Assembly (NCBI RefSeq): GCF_003182135.1
Contig: NZ_QGTL01000012.1
Location: 1 to 64,000, forward strand
Source: Nocardia neocaledoniensis
GTDB taxonomy: Bacteria; Actinomycetota; Actinomycetes; Mycobacteriales; Mycobacteriaceae
Direction of reading: 5' to 3'
Length of the DNA: 64,000 bases
Positions within the stretch are counted from its first letter, which is position 1, and every line of letters begins with the position of its first letter. A program made the translations under genes and the position numbers. A model generated the notes under the pieces. It was not told the DNA's origin. It saw nothing but the letters and a program-made list of their open reading frames with translations, and did no database searches. Shown here one piece after another: positions 33,462-42,674 of the stretch.

Positions 33462-34334
33462 ATGACCGAGGCTGTGCACCGTGATGACCGCTGGCTGGGC
33501 GAGGACCTGGACCTCGACGCCTACCTGACCAGGATCGGCTACGAGGGGCCGCGCACGGCCACCGTCGACACCCTGCACGCCTTGGTCCGCGCCCACACCA
33601 CCACGATCCCGTTCGAGAATCTGGAGATCATCTTCGGGCGCGGCATCCCCCTGGACCTGGACGCCTTGCAGGACAAGCTGATCCGGCGCCGTCGCGGCGG
33701 CTACTGTTTCGAGAACGCGGGCCTGTTCGCGGCCGCGCTGGAACGCTTCGGGTTCGGCGTCTCCGGGCTGAGCGGACGGGTCACCTACGGCGCGCTGGCC
33801 ACCGGGGCGCTGCGCCCGGCGACCCACGCCCTGCTGCGGGTGACCACGCCCGAGGACGAGCGCGTGTGGATCTGCGACGTGGGCTTCGGCTTCGGCCCGC
33901 TCGCGCCCTACGAACTGGTCGACGGGCGCGGCGAATTCACGCTCGGCGACTGGCACTACCGCCTGGAACGGCGCGTCGACGACACCGACGGCGACCTGTG
34001 GGTGCTGTTCCAGCGCAGCCACGAGGGCTGGATCGACCGCTACACCTTCACCGAGAACCCGCAGTACCGCATCGACTGGGCCGTCGGCAATCACTTCGTG
34101 TCCACCTCGCCGCGCTCGCCGTTCACCACCCGGCCGTTCCTGCAGCGCTTCCTGCCCGAGGTGCATCACGTTCTCGACGACGTGACCCTGACCACCGAAT
34201 ACCCGGACGGCACCGCGCGATCACGCGAACTCGAGCCCGGCGAGCTGCCGAAGGTGCTGGCCGAGATCTTCGACATCGACCTGGACGAATCCGACACGCA
34301 GACGCTCGTGGCGATGCCGTGGAGAACCGTCTGA
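33462..34334 (+). CDS. nat: Arylamine N-acetyltransferase
   Basis: This 290-residue enzyme has the Cys-His-Asp triad of NATs at Cys82 (in RRGGYCFEN), His122 (in PATHALL) and Asp139 (in CDVGFG), with the PFENLEI segment before it. It transfers acetyl or propionyl groups from CoA to arylamines and hydrazines such as isoniazid. In mycobacteria NAT sits in a cholesterol-catabolism cluster; here its neighbours are a TRAP system and envelope genes, so that link is absent. The ATG at 33462 is used; a GTG at 33453 is in frame. Confidence 0.93.
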   Translation: MTEAVHRDDRWLGEDLDLDAYLTRIGYEGPRTATVDTLHALVRAHTTTIPFENLEIIFGRGIPLDLDALQDKLIRRRRGGYCFENAGLFAAALERFGFGVSGLSGRVTYGALATGALRPATHALLRVTTPEDERVWICDVGFGFGPLAPYELVDGRGEFTLGDWHYRLERRVDDTDGDLWVLFQRSHEGWIDRYTFTENPQYRIDWAVGNHFVSTSPRSPFTTRPFLQRFLPEVHHVLDDVTLTTEYPDGTARSRELEPGELPKVLAEIFDIDLDESDTQTLVAMPWRTV

Positions 34335-34449
34335 CCTCACGCTGATCGACCGCTGACACGGCACGGCGGTTTGCTTCCCCGGTGTCACTACGGCAAATTG
34401 GTGGTTACTTGCCGGGAAACATTACCCCGATATCGACACGGGGTCCGAT

Positions 34450-36540
34450 GTGTTGGGGTCCTTCGTGCCGAAAGTTCAGTCCGCGTCCACGCGCGCGCCG
34501 GAGACGGCGCTCGCTCGCGACGCCGCCGCCGGACGGCGACAGGACCTGGACGGGCTGCGTGGTGTCGCGATCGCGCTGGTCGTCGCCTTCCACGTGTGGG
34601 CGGGACGGGTCTCCGGCGGCGTCGACGTGTTCCTCGTGCTCTCGGGCTTCTTCTTCACCGGCGCCGTCGTGCGCGGGGTGGAGCGGCGCGGCGGGCTCGC
34701 GGCGGGCGAGACGATGCGGCGCACCGCGCGCCGGTTGACGCCCTCGCTGGTGGTCGTCCTGGCCGCCATCGCGGTCGCGACGATCGCTCTGCGGCCCTAC
34801 ACCCAGCTGGGGGAGACGGCCGCCCAGACGCTGAGCTCGATGTTCTACTTCCAGAACTGGTACCTGGCCACGGCCGAACTCGACTATCTCGCGCCGGACC
34901 CGTCGGTGAGCCCGCTGCAGCACCTGTGGTCGATGTCGGTGCAGGGGCAGTTCTATCTGCTGATCCTGGTGGTGCTGGCCGGGTGGGCCTGGCTGCGCGG
35001 GCGCGGGCTGGTCGGGCGGCCCGCGCTGCTGGTCGCCCTGGTCGGCGGCGGGGCGCTCTCGTTCGCCTACGCCACCTTCGGGTCGGCGCACCACCAGGCC
35101 TGGACCTACTACGACAGCGGCGCGCGGGCCTGGGAGCTGCTGGCCGGCGCCGCGCTGGCCGTCGCCGCGCCGTGGCTGCGGCTGCCCCGGCTGCTGGCCG
35201 GCCCCGCGGCCGCGCTCGGCCTGCTGATGGTGCTCGCGTGCGGTCCGCTCTTCGACGGCGCCCATCAGTTCCCCGGCGTCGCCGCGCTGTGGCCGGTGGC
35301 CGCCGCCTGCCTGGTGATCGCCTCGGGGTTCGGCGTCGCCGGGGCGTCGGCGTGGCCGCACCGGGTGCTGGGCGGCCGGGTCTGTACCGAACTCGGCGCG
35401 ATCGCGTATCCGCTGTACCTGTGGCACTGGCCGATCCTCATCTTCTATCTCGCCGAATCGGGCCGTGCCTACGCCGGACTGGTCGACGGCCTGGTGGTGA
35501 TCGGGGTCTCGCTGGTCGCGGCCTACGCCACCACCCACCTGATCGAGACGCCCCTGCGCCTGCCGCCGCGCGGCCAGGAGGTCGTGGCGCGGCCGCCGCG
35601 GCCCGCCGCCGGGCTGGTGGTCACCGTGCTCACCGTCGCCGTGCTGATCTCGGCGGTGGGCTGGCAGGTCGTGTTGCGCGCCAATCCGGCCGTGCCGCCG
35701 CAGGCGCTCGACGCCGACCGGTACCCGGGCGCCGCCGCGCTGCTCTCGGGCGCCGACTATCCCCGGGAACCGATGCGTCCCACGGTCTTCGAGGGCCAGG
35801 CCGACACCCCGCCGCCCACCACCGACGGCTGCATCACGCCCAACCGCGAGGTCCGCACCTGCGTCTACGGCGACCCCGCCGGGGCCCGCACCATCGCCGT
35901 GGTCGGCGGATCGCACTCCGAGCACTGGATTCCCGCGATGGAACTGCTCGGCGCCGAGCACGGGATCCGGATCGTCTCCTACCTGAAGGAAGGCTGTCCG
36001 GTCGTGCTCGCCGACGAGCCGTCCTACGCCGACTGGCCCTTTCCCGAATGCCACGAATGGTCGCGTGAGGTGCTCGATCGGCTCGTCGCCGAGCCGCCGG
36101 ACTGGGTGCTCACCCTGTCCACCCGCTATCGCAAGGACGGCCTCGGCGACGAGGTGCCCGGGGAGTACCTCGAGGTGTGGTCGGCGCTGCAGGAGCGCGG
36201 CATGAACGTGCTCGCGCTGCGCGACACCCCGCGCCTGCGTCGCGACGGCGTGCTCTACCGCGCCACCGACTGCCTCGCGCACCGCGGCGATGCCGACAGC
36301 TGCGGGCTCGACCGCGCGGCGGCACTGGACGCCGTCGATCCGGCGCGGGAACCGGCGGCCGGGTATCCGAACGTGCACCTGCTCGACCTGTCCGACGCCG
36401 TCTGCCGACCGCAGCGCTGCCGGGTGGTCGAGGGCAACGTCCTGATCTATCGCGACGAACACCATCTGACCGCCAGTTACGCCCGCTCGCTCGCCCCCGA
36501 GCTCGGCAGGCAGATCGCCGCGATCACCGGCTGGTGGTAG
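34450..36540 (+). CDS. Acyltransferase 3 - SGNH fusion membrane protein (OafA-like)
   Basis: This 696-residue protein starts with an Acyl_transf_3 domain of about ten to eleven helices (residues about 30-410; FHVWAGRVSGGVDVFLVLSG carries the conserved His). A C-terminal SGNH hydrolase-like domain follows from about 430, with nucleophile Ser488 in GGSHSEHW and the YRDEHHLT Asp/His block. Such proteins O-acylate cell-wall polysaccharides, glycolipids or secreted metabolites on the outer face. The GTG at 34450 lacks a clear ribosome site; other in-frame starts follow. The acceptor is unknown, but the adjacent penicillin-binding protein favours an envelope role. Confidence 0.87.
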   Translation: MLGSFVPKVQSASTRAPETALARDAAAGRRQDLDGLRGVAIALVVAFHVWAGRVSGGVDVFLVLSGFFFTGAVVRGVERRGGLAAGETMRRTARRLTPSLVVVLAAIAVATIALRPYTQLGETAAQTLSSMFYFQNWYLATAELDYLAPDPSVSPLQHLWSMSVQGQFYLLILVVLAGWAWLRGRGLVGRPALLVALVGGGALSFAYATFGSAHHQAWTYYDSGARAWELLAGAALAVAAPWLRLPRLLAGPAAALGLLMVLACGPLFDGAHQFPGVAALWPVAAACLVIASGFGVAGASAWPHRVLGGRVCTELGAIAYPLYLWHWPILIFYLAESGRAYAGLVDGLVVIGVSLVAAYATTHLIETPLRLPPRGQEVVARPPRPAAGLVVTVLTVAVLISAVGWQVVLRANPAVPPQALDADRYPGAAALLSGADYPREPMRPTVFEGQADTPPPTTDGCITPNREVRTCVYGDPAGARTIAVVGGSHSEHWIPAMELLGAEHGIRIVSYLKEGCPVVLADEPSYADWPFPECHEWSREVLDRLVAEPPDWVLTLSTRYRKDGLGDEVPGEYLEVWSALQERGMNVLALRDTPRLRRDGVLYRATDCLAHRGDADSCGLDRAAALDAVDPAREPAAGYPNVHLLDLSDAVCRPQRCRVVEGNVLIYRDEHHLTASYARSLAPELGRQIAAITGWW

Positions 36541-36572
36541 CGCGCTGGGCCGCCGACGTCGGCGGGTGCGGC

Positions 36573-36578
36573 TACCCT
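36573..36578 (+). promoter_or_regulatory. -10 box of the penicillin-binding protein gene
   Basis: TACCCT ends 7 bases before the GTG at 36586 (leaderless). Confidence 0.5.
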
Positions 36579-36585
36579 CGGTCGC

Positions 36586-38328
36586 GTGCGCATCCTCCGC
36601 AAGACACCGGTCCTGCTCCTCGCGCTCGCCCTGTTGCCGGTCGCCTGTTCGACCGGACCCGATCAACCCGAAACCGTCGCCGAGGCCTTCGCGGCCGCGC
36701 TGAGCAGCGGTGACGCGGCCGCCGCCGCGGCACTCACCGACGCGCCCGAGCAGGCAGGACCCGCTCTGACCACGCTGTTCGAGAACCTCGGCAAGAACGA
36801 CACCGTCCGGGTGTCGGGCACCGACGACAACGGCTTCACCCTCGAATCCACCTGGAAGCTCGGGCCGGACGGCCGCGACGAGTGGACCTACACCAGTACC
36901 GGGACCGCCGCCGACGACAACGGCTGGAAGGTCGACTGGAACCCTGCCACCGTCGCGCCCGGCCTCGATCTGGGCCCGCTCAGCTACAGCCCGGTCTATC
37001 CGCGGCCCGCACGCGTGCTCGACGCGACCGGCGGCGAGCTGATGACCCAGCAGGTGGTGACCCTGGTGCAGGTCGCGCCCGACGCCGACCTGCCCGCGCT
37101 CGCCGCGCTGCTCGCGCCGCACGGCGTCACCGAGGCGGGCCTGCGCGCGGATCTGGCCGCGGCACAGGGGAAATCGATCACCGCCGTCGCGTTGCGCGCG
37201 GCCGACATCGCGCCCGTCCAGCAGCCGCTGAGCGAGGTGCGTGGCGTGACCCTCGCCCCGCAGCACCGCCTGCTCACCGTCGACAAGAGCCTGGCCGGAC
37301 CCACCACCGCCGGCCTGGCCGAACTGTGGCAGCAGGAGGCCGACGCGGCCGCGGGCTGGGCCGTGCGCGCGCAGACCCCGCAGGGCACCCAGCGCATCGC
37401 CGGCCCCGACGCCACCCCGACGGCCGACATCGCCAGCACCGTCGACATCGACCTGCAGAACGCCGCCGAGGCCGCTCTCACCCCGCTGGAGCAGCCCGCC
37501 GCGATCGTCGCGCTGCGTCCGTCGAGCGGCGAGGTGCTCGCGGTCGCGCAGAACGCGCCCGCCGACGCGCAGGGCCCGATCGCGCTGACCGGCCTCTACC
37601 CGCCGGGGTCGACGTTCAAGACCGTCACCGTCTCGGCCGCGCTGCAGGCGGGCGGGGTGAACATCGACACCGTGCTGCCGTGCCCCGGCCGCGCCACCAT
37701 CGAAGGACGCACCATCCCCAACGACGACGAGTTCGATCTCGGGCAGGTACCGCTGCACACCGCCTTCGCGCGCTCGTGCAACACCACGATGGCCGAACTC
37801 GGGGTCCGACTGCCTCCCGACGGGCTCACCACGGCCGCCGCGCAACTCGGACTCGGTGTGGATTATGTGACACCCGGCTTGACGACCGTCACGGGGAAGG
37901 TTCCGCCCGCGCAGAATTCGGCGCAGCAGGTCGAGTCGAGCATCGGGCAGGGCAGCGTCACCGCCTCGCCGTTCGGCATGGCGCTCGTCGCCGCCTCGCT
38001 CGCGCACGGCTCCGCTCCCGCCCCGGCCATCGTGCGCGGCAGGCCCGGCACCGCCGACAAGCCGCCGACGCCGGTACCCGCCGCGGTGACGTCGCAGATA
38101 GAGACCATGATGGGCGAGACCGTGAGCGCCGGAACCGCCACCGCGCTGCGCGACATCCCCGGCCTGCTCGGCAAGACCGGCACCGCCGAATACCTCGACG
38201 ACAAGCACGCGCACGGCTGGTTCGTCGGCATCGACGGCGACCTCGCCTTCGCGGTCTTCGTCGCCGACGCGGGCAGCTCGGGACCCGCGGTGGAGGCCGC
38301 CGGACGGATGCTGCGGGCGAAACAATGA
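36586..38328 (+). CDS. Penicillin-binding lipoprotein, MecA-N type transpeptidase
   Basis: This 580-residue protein has a lipobox ending in Cys21, an NTF2-like MecA_N domain (about 28-120), a dimerisation domain, and a class B transpeptidase domain. The active site is complete: STFK with Ser342, SCN from Ser397, and KTGT from Lys530. It cross-links peptidoglycan outside the membrane and resembles the mycobacterial lipoprotein PBP Rv2864c. A TACCCT box 7 bases before the GTG supports this start. A Ser/Thr kinase gene follows directly, a pairing that suggests linked control of wall synthesis. Confidence 0.93.
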   Translation: MRILRKTPVLLLALALLPVACSTGPDQPETVAEAFAAALSSGDAAAAAALTDAPEQAGPALTTLFENLGKNDTVRVSGTDDNGFTLESTWKLGPDGRDEWTYTSTGTAADDNGWKVDWNPATVAPGLDLGPLSYSPVYPRPARVLDATGGELMTQQVVTLVQVAPDADLPALAALLAPHGVTEAGLRADLAAAQGKSITAVALRAADIAPVQQPLSEVRGVTLAPQHRLLTVDKSLAGPTTAGLAELWQQEADAAAGWAVRAQTPQGTQRIAGPDATPTADIASTVDIDLQNAAEAALTPLEQPAAIVALRPSSGEVLAVAQNAPADAQGPIALTGLYPPGSTFKTVTVSAALQAGGVNIDTVLPCPGRATIEGRTIPNDDEFDLGQVPLHTAFARSCNTTMAELGVRLPPDGLTTAAAQLGLGVDYVTPGLTTVTGKVPPAQNSAQQVESSIGQGSVTASPFGMALVAASLAHGSAPAPAIVRGRPGTADKPPTPVPAAVTSQIETMMGETVSAGTATALRDIPGLLGKTGTAEYLDDKHAHGWFVGIDGDLAFAVFVADAGSSGPAVEAAGRMLRAKQ

Positions 38329-38392
38329 TCTATGTCACGCTCGGTGGGCGGGCAATACCCACGCTGCCGCACGCTGCCCGCGTCAGGGCAGC

Positions 38393-38398
38393 TACACT
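38393..38398 (+). promoter_or_regulatory. Possible -10 box of the kinase gene
   Basis: TACACT lies 18 bases before the ATG at 38417 and would give a leader of about 10 bases. Confidence 0.4.
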
Positions 38399-38416
38399 CG
38401 TCCGCGGGCCATATCC

Positions 38417-40024
38417 ATGGTCAATACGCGGGATGTCACAATTTCGAGAAGGTTCGGAGTAGGCGCCATCGATACCGGTCAGAAGATCGCGGAGCATTAC
38501 CGCCTGGTCGAGCGTATTGGTAGCGGCGGCACAGGCGTTGTATGGCGTGCTGTCGACGAACGCCTCCAACGCTCCGTGGCTGTGAAGCAGATCCACATCA
38601 AGCCAAGCCTGCCCGAGGGCGAGCGGGATGTCTTGCGCCAGCGCGCGATTCGGGAAGCCCGCAACGCGGCACGCTTCCAGCACCCCAACGCCATCGTGGT
38701 CTTCGACATCACCGAGCACAACGGTGATCCGTGCCTGGTCATGGAGTACCTCAAGTCGGTGAGTCTCGCGGCGGAGCTGGGCCAGAAGGGCCCGCTGCCG
38801 CTGACCGAGGTCGCCCGCATCGGTGAGCAGGTCGCGTCCGCGCTGATCGCAGCCCACCAGGCCGGTCTCGTGCACCGCGACGTGAAGCCGGGCAACATCC
38901 TGCTCGGCGAGCACGGCGAGGTGAAGATCACCGACTTCGGCATCTCCCGCGCCGCCGGTGACGTCACCCTCACCGAGACGGGCCTGATCTGCGGCACCGC
39001 CGCGTACCTGGCCCCCGAGGTGGCCCGCGGCGCCGACCCGACGCCCGCCGCCGACGTGTTCGCGCTCGGCGCGACGCTGTTCCACGCCCTCGAGGGCGAA
39101 CCGCCCTACGGCGCCAACGCCAATCCGCTGGCCGTGCTCTACGCCGCCGCCAACGGCCAGGTGCGCGAGCCACGCAACGCGGGCCCGGCCACCGACTTCC
39201 TGCTCGACCTGCTCAGCCCGGAACCGCTGGACCGGCCGACGATGACCGAGTCGCGGCACGCGCTGGCCGCGTTCGCCGACGCCGACGCGGTGCCCGCCGG
39301 GTTCGTCCCGGCCAGCGAGGCCTACGGCCGCCGCAACTCCGCCGCCGCCACCCAGGTGATCCGCCAGTCCGGGAACCGGGCCTCGCACGCGGGCGCGTCC
39401 ACCGCGACGACCAGGCAGATCCGCTCGACCAACCCCCCGCGTCCGCAGGTCCGCCACGACACCGCGGCGCACCCGCCGACGGCCGCCCAGCCCGCCCCCG
39501 CGCCGCGCAAGCCCGCGGGCAAGGGACGCGCGGTGCTGATCGGTTCCGGCGTCGGCGCGGTGGTCGCCGCGATCGCCGTCGCCATCAGCGCCATGAACGG
39601 CTCGGACTCGGATTCGCCGCAGGTGCAGGCGAATCCGTCGACCTCGGTGCAGGCGTCCGCTGGCCCCGCGTCCAGCGGCGCCGCCACCCCGGCCGCGCTC
39701 GGGCAGACCACCAACACCGGGACCGTCGACATCGGTTCGGCGGGCCTGCTGGTGGAGAACTTCTTCAGCGATCCGGCCGGATCCTGGTCGCTGCTCACCC
39801 CGGCGGCGCAGAAGGTCTACGGCAGCGAGTCCGCGTTCCGCCAGTACTGGGCCGATCGCACGATCACCTCGTTCGCCAGCATCACCGCGGTCAGCGGCAA
39901 CAACGCCGACGGGTCCACCGACATGCGCCTGGCCAGCATCACCATCAACGGCCAGACCAAGGCCATGGTCATGCGGGTGGTGAACTCCGGCGGCAGTCTG
40001 CGCATCGACGGCGACACCCGCTGA
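38417..40024 (+). CDS. Membrane Ser/Thr protein kinase with extracellular NTF2-like tail
   Basis: This 535-residue Hanks-type kinase has a glycine loop GSGGTGVV, Lys57 in VAVK, the catalytic HRD at 153-155 with Asp155, DFG at 173-175, and an APE motif. Residues about 290-370 are a disordered Thr/Pro/Ala juxtamembrane linker, followed by one membrane helix (about 372-392). The extracellular part has a Ser/Thr-rich stretch and then an NTF2-like domain (FFSDPAGSWSLLTPAAQKVY onwards) instead of PASTA repeats. Position next to a PBP suggests a cell-wall target. The ATG at 38417 is the first start; the upstream context gives no strong ribosome site. Confidence 0.9.
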   Translation: MVNTRDVTISRRFGVGAIDTGQKIAEHYRLVERIGSGGTGVVWRAVDERLQRSVAVKQIHIKPSLPEGERDVLRQRAIREARNAARFQHPNAIVVFDITEHNGDPCLVMEYLKSVSLAAELGQKGPLPLTEVARIGEQVASALIAAHQAGLVHRDVKPGNILLGEHGEVKITDFGISRAAGDVTLTETGLICGTAAYLAPEVARGADPTPAADVFALGATLFHALEGEPPYGANANPLAVLYAAANGQVREPRNAGPATDFLLDLLSPEPLDRPTMTESRHALAAFADADAVPAGFVPASEAYGRRNSAAATQVIRQSGNRASHAGASTATTRQIRSTNPPRPQVRHDTAAHPPTAAQPAPAPRKPAGKGRAVLIGSGVGAVVAAIAVAISAMNGSDSDSPQVQANPSTSVQASAGPASSGAATPAALGQTTNTGTVDIGSAGLLVENFFSDPAGSWSLLTPAAQKVYGSESAFRQYWADRTITSFASITAVSGNNADGSTDMRLASITINGQTKAMVMRVVNSGGSLRIDGDTR

Positions 40025-40059
40025 TTCTGTGGCGTGCGTCGCACGAACGACGATCCGGT

Positions 40060-40094
40060 GACGGACCCGGCGCGATCATCGCGCCGGGTCCGTC
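40060..40094 (+). terminator. Terminator between the kinase and hisD
   Basis: GACGGACCCGGCGCG, loop ATCAT, then CGCGCCGGGTCCGTC: a perfect 15-bp stem ending 35 to 70 bases after the kinase stop. No T run, but the stem is very stable. Confidence 0.75.
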
Positions 40095-40137
40095 GTCTTC
40101 GGCGGGATGTGCCGGAAAAGCGGTGGCGGGCGACCGA

Positions 40138-40143
40138 TAGTCT
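40138..40143 (+). promoter_or_regulatory. Probable hisD -10 box
   Basis: TAGTCT lies 43 bases before the hisD ATG, after the terminator stem. It would start the hisDCBH transcript with a leader of about 36 bases. Confidence 0.4.
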
Positions 40144-40186
40144 GGTAGCTGACCTGAGCCCACCACAGACAGGACCGCACGCCGCT

Positions 40187-41524
40187 ATGACTTCCCGCAT
40201 CGAGCTCGCCCGCGTCGATCTGCGCGGTCGTACTCCGTCCACCGCCGAGCTGCGCACCGCGCTGCCGCGGGGCGGGGTCGACGTCGACTCGGTGCTGCAT
40301 CATGTGCGGCCGGTCGTCGAGGACATCCGCGACCGGGGCGTCGAGGCCGCGCTGGACTACAGCGAGAAGTTCGACGGCGTGCGCCCCGCCGCGGTGCGGG
40401 TGCCCGTCGCCGAGCTGGCCAGAGCGCTCGAGGAGCTCGACCCGGCCGTGCGCGCCGCGCTCGAGGTCGCGATCGAGCGGACCAGGAAGGTGCACGCCGA
40501 TCAGCGGCGCACCGACACCGTCACCGAGGTGGTGCCCGGCGGCACCGTCACCGAGAAGTGGGTGCCGGTGGAGCGGGTCGGGCTGTACGTGCCCGGTGGC
40601 AATGCCGTCTACCCGTCCTCGGTCGTGATGAACGTGGTCCCGGCCCAGGCCGCCGGCGTGGACTCGCTGGTCGTCGCCTCGCCGCCGCAGGCCCAGTTCG
40701 GCGGACTGCCACACCCGACCATCCTGGCCGCGGCCGCGCTGCTCGGCGTCGACGAGGTGTGGGCCGTCGGCGGCGCGCAGGCCGTGGCGCTGCTGTCCTA
40801 CGGCGGCACCGACACCGACGGCGCCGCACTGGCGCCGGTCGACCTCATCACCGGCCCCGGCAACATCTACGTCACCGCCGCCAAGCGGCTGTGCCGCGGC
40901 CTGGTCGGCATCGACGCCGAGGCCGGCCCCACCGAGATCGCCGTGCTCGCCGACGCCACCGCCGATCCGGTGCACGTGGCCGCCGACCTGATCAGCCAGG
41001 CCGAGCACGACGTGCTCGCCGCGAGCGTGCTCGTCACCGACTCGGTGGCGCTGGCCGACGCGGTCGACGCAGCGCTCAACGCCCAGCTCGCCGTGGTCAA
41101 GCACGACGCGCGCGTGCGGGAAGCGCTGAGCGGCAAGCAGTCCGGCACCGTCCTGGTCGACGACATCGACCAGGGCCTGCGCGTCGTCGACGCCTACGCC
41201 GCCGAACACCTCGAGATCCAGACCGCCGACGCCGCCGCGGTGGCGGCGCGGGTGCGCAGCGCGGGCGCGATCTTCGTCGGGCCGTGGGCGCCGGTGAGCC
41301 TGGGCGACTACTGCGCGGGCTCCAACCACGTGCTGCCCACCGCGGGCTGCGCGCGGCACTCCTCGGGCCTGAGCGTGCAGACCTTCCTGCGCGGCATCCA
41401 CATCGTGGAGTACACCGAGGCGGCGCTGAAGGATGTCGCCGGACACGTCGTGGCCCTGGCCAACGCCGAGGACCTGCCGGCGCACGGCCAGGCCGTGCGG
41501 GCGCGTTTCGAGGCGCTGTCATGA
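40187..41524 (+). CDS. hisD: Histidinol dehydrogenase
   Basis: This 445-residue zinc enzyme catalyses the last two steps of histidine synthesis, histidinol to histidine with two NAD+. Family motifs include VGLYVPGGNAVYPSSVVMN, the GPGNIYVTAAKR loop and the metal-site region SLGDYCAGSNHVLPTAGCAR. The ATG at 40187 fits the normal family N-terminus; the frame is open upstream to 40034 but runs through the terminator. The stop overlaps the hisC start, so hisD leads a coupled hisD-hisC-hisB-hisH block. Confidence 0.96.
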   Translation: MTSRIELARVDLRGRTPSTAELRTALPRGGVDVDSVLHHVRPVVEDIRDRGVEAALDYSEKFDGVRPAAVRVPVAELARALEELDPAVRAALEVAIERTRKVHADQRRTDTVTEVVPGGTVTEKWVPVERVGLYVPGGNAVYPSSVVMNVVPAQAAGVDSLVVASPPQAQFGGLPHPTILAAAALLGVDEVWAVGGAQAVALLSYGGTDTDGAALAPVDLITGPGNIYVTAAKRLCRGLVGIDAEAGPTEIAVLADATADPVHVAADLISQAEHDVLAASVLVTDSVALADAVDAALNAQLAVVKHDARVREALSGKQSGTVLVDDIDQGLRVVDAYAAEHLEIQTADAAAVAARVRSAGAIFVGPWAPVSLGDYCAGSNHVLPTAGCARHSSGLSVQTFLRGIHIVEYTEAALKDVAGHVVALANAEDLPAHGQAVRARFEALS

Positions 41525-42648
41525 GCGCCCCCACCGTCCCCGGCGCGTCGGCGACCCTGGACCAGCTGCCCCTGCGCGAGAACCTGCGCGGCAAATCCCC
41601 GTACGGCGCACCGCAATTGACGGTGCCGGTGCAGCTCAACACCAACGAGAACCCGCACCCGCCGAGCCGGGCCCTGATCGACGACGTCGCCGAGTCGGTC
41701 CGCGCGGCCGCCGCCGACCTGCACCGGTACCCGGATCGCGACGCGGTCGCGCTGCGCCACGATCTGGCCGAGTACCTGACCCGCCAGACCGGCGTCCCCG
41801 TCGACACCACCAACGTGTGGGCGGCCAACGGCTCCAACGAGATCCTGCAGCAGCTGCTGCAGGCCTTCGGCGGGCCCGGCCGCAGCGCGCTGGGTTTCGT
41901 GCCCTCCTACTCGATGCACCCGATCATCTCCGAGGGCATCGATACGGAGTGGATCGAGGCCAAGCGCAGCGGTGACTTCTCCCTCGACATCGACTACGCC
42001 GTCGCCCAGATCGCCGAACGCCGCCCCGACGTGGTGTTCGTGACCAGCCCGAACAACCCGACCGGACACAGCATTCCGATCGCGGAGCTCGAGCGGCTGC
42101 TGGCCGCGGCGCCCGGCATCGTCGTCGTGGACGAGGCCTACGGCGAGTTCTCGGCGGCGCCGAGCGCGATCACCCTGATCGACCGGTTCCCGACGAAGCT
42201 GGTGGTCACCCGCACGATGAGCAAGGCGTTCGCCTTCGCGGGCGGCCGCCTCGGCTACCTGGCCGCCTCGCCCGCGGTGATCGACGCGATCCTGCTGGTG
42301 CGGCTGCCGTACCACCTGTCGGTGGTCACCCAGGCCGCCGCGCGGGCCGCGCTGCGCCACGCCGACGAGACCCTCGGCAGCGTGGCGGAACTGGCGGCCC
42401 AGCGCGACCGGGTCGCCGCCGCGCTCACCGAGCAGGGTTTCCAGGTGATCCCCAGCGACGCCAACTTCGTGCTGTTCGGCCGGTTCACCGACGCGGCTGC
42501 CGCCTGGCAGCACTACCTCGACGCGGGGGTGCTCATCCGCGACGTCGGCATCCCCGGGTACCTGCGCGCCACCGTCGGGCTCGCCGCGGAGAACGACGAG
42601 TTCCTGCGGGTGAGCCGCGACATCGCCGGCACCGACCTCACGTCCTGA
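41521..42648 (+). CDS. hisC: Histidinol-phosphate aminotransferase
   Basis: This 375-residue PLP enzyme has the fold-type I aminotransferase signature, with PLP-binding Lys235 in TMSKAFAFAGGRLG. NENPHPPS near the N-terminus and the TSPNNPTG motif are typical of HisC. It converts imidazole acetol phosphate to histidinol phosphate using glutamate. The start overlaps the hisD stop by four bases (ATGA). It lies 26 bases before hisB. Confidence 0.95.
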   Translation: MSAPTVPGASATLDQLPLRENLRGKSPYGAPQLTVPVQLNTNENPHPPSRALIDDVAESVRAAAADLHRYPDRDAVALRHDLAEYLTRQTGVPVDTTNVWAANGSNEILQQLLQAFGGPGRSALGFVPSYSMHPIISEGIDTEWIEAKRSGDFSLDIDYAVAQIAERRPDVVFVTSPNNPTGHSIPIAELERLLAAAPGIVVVDEAYGEFSAAPSAITLIDRFPTKLVVTRTMSKAFAFAGGRLGYLAASPAVIDAILLVRLPYHLSVVTQAAARAALRHADETLGSVAELAAQRDRVAAALTEQGFQVIPSDANFVLFGRFTDAAAAWQHYLDAGVLIRDVGIPGYLRATVGLAAENDEFLRVSRDIAGTDLTS

Positions 42649-42674
42649 CGAATTCCCCTGTGGAGGAACACATC

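Noticed and set aside
34405..38325. 1306-codon open frame on the minus strand
   Set aside because: It covers the acyltransferase and PBP genes, which have complete catalytic motifs on the plus strand. Composition is that of an antisense shadow.
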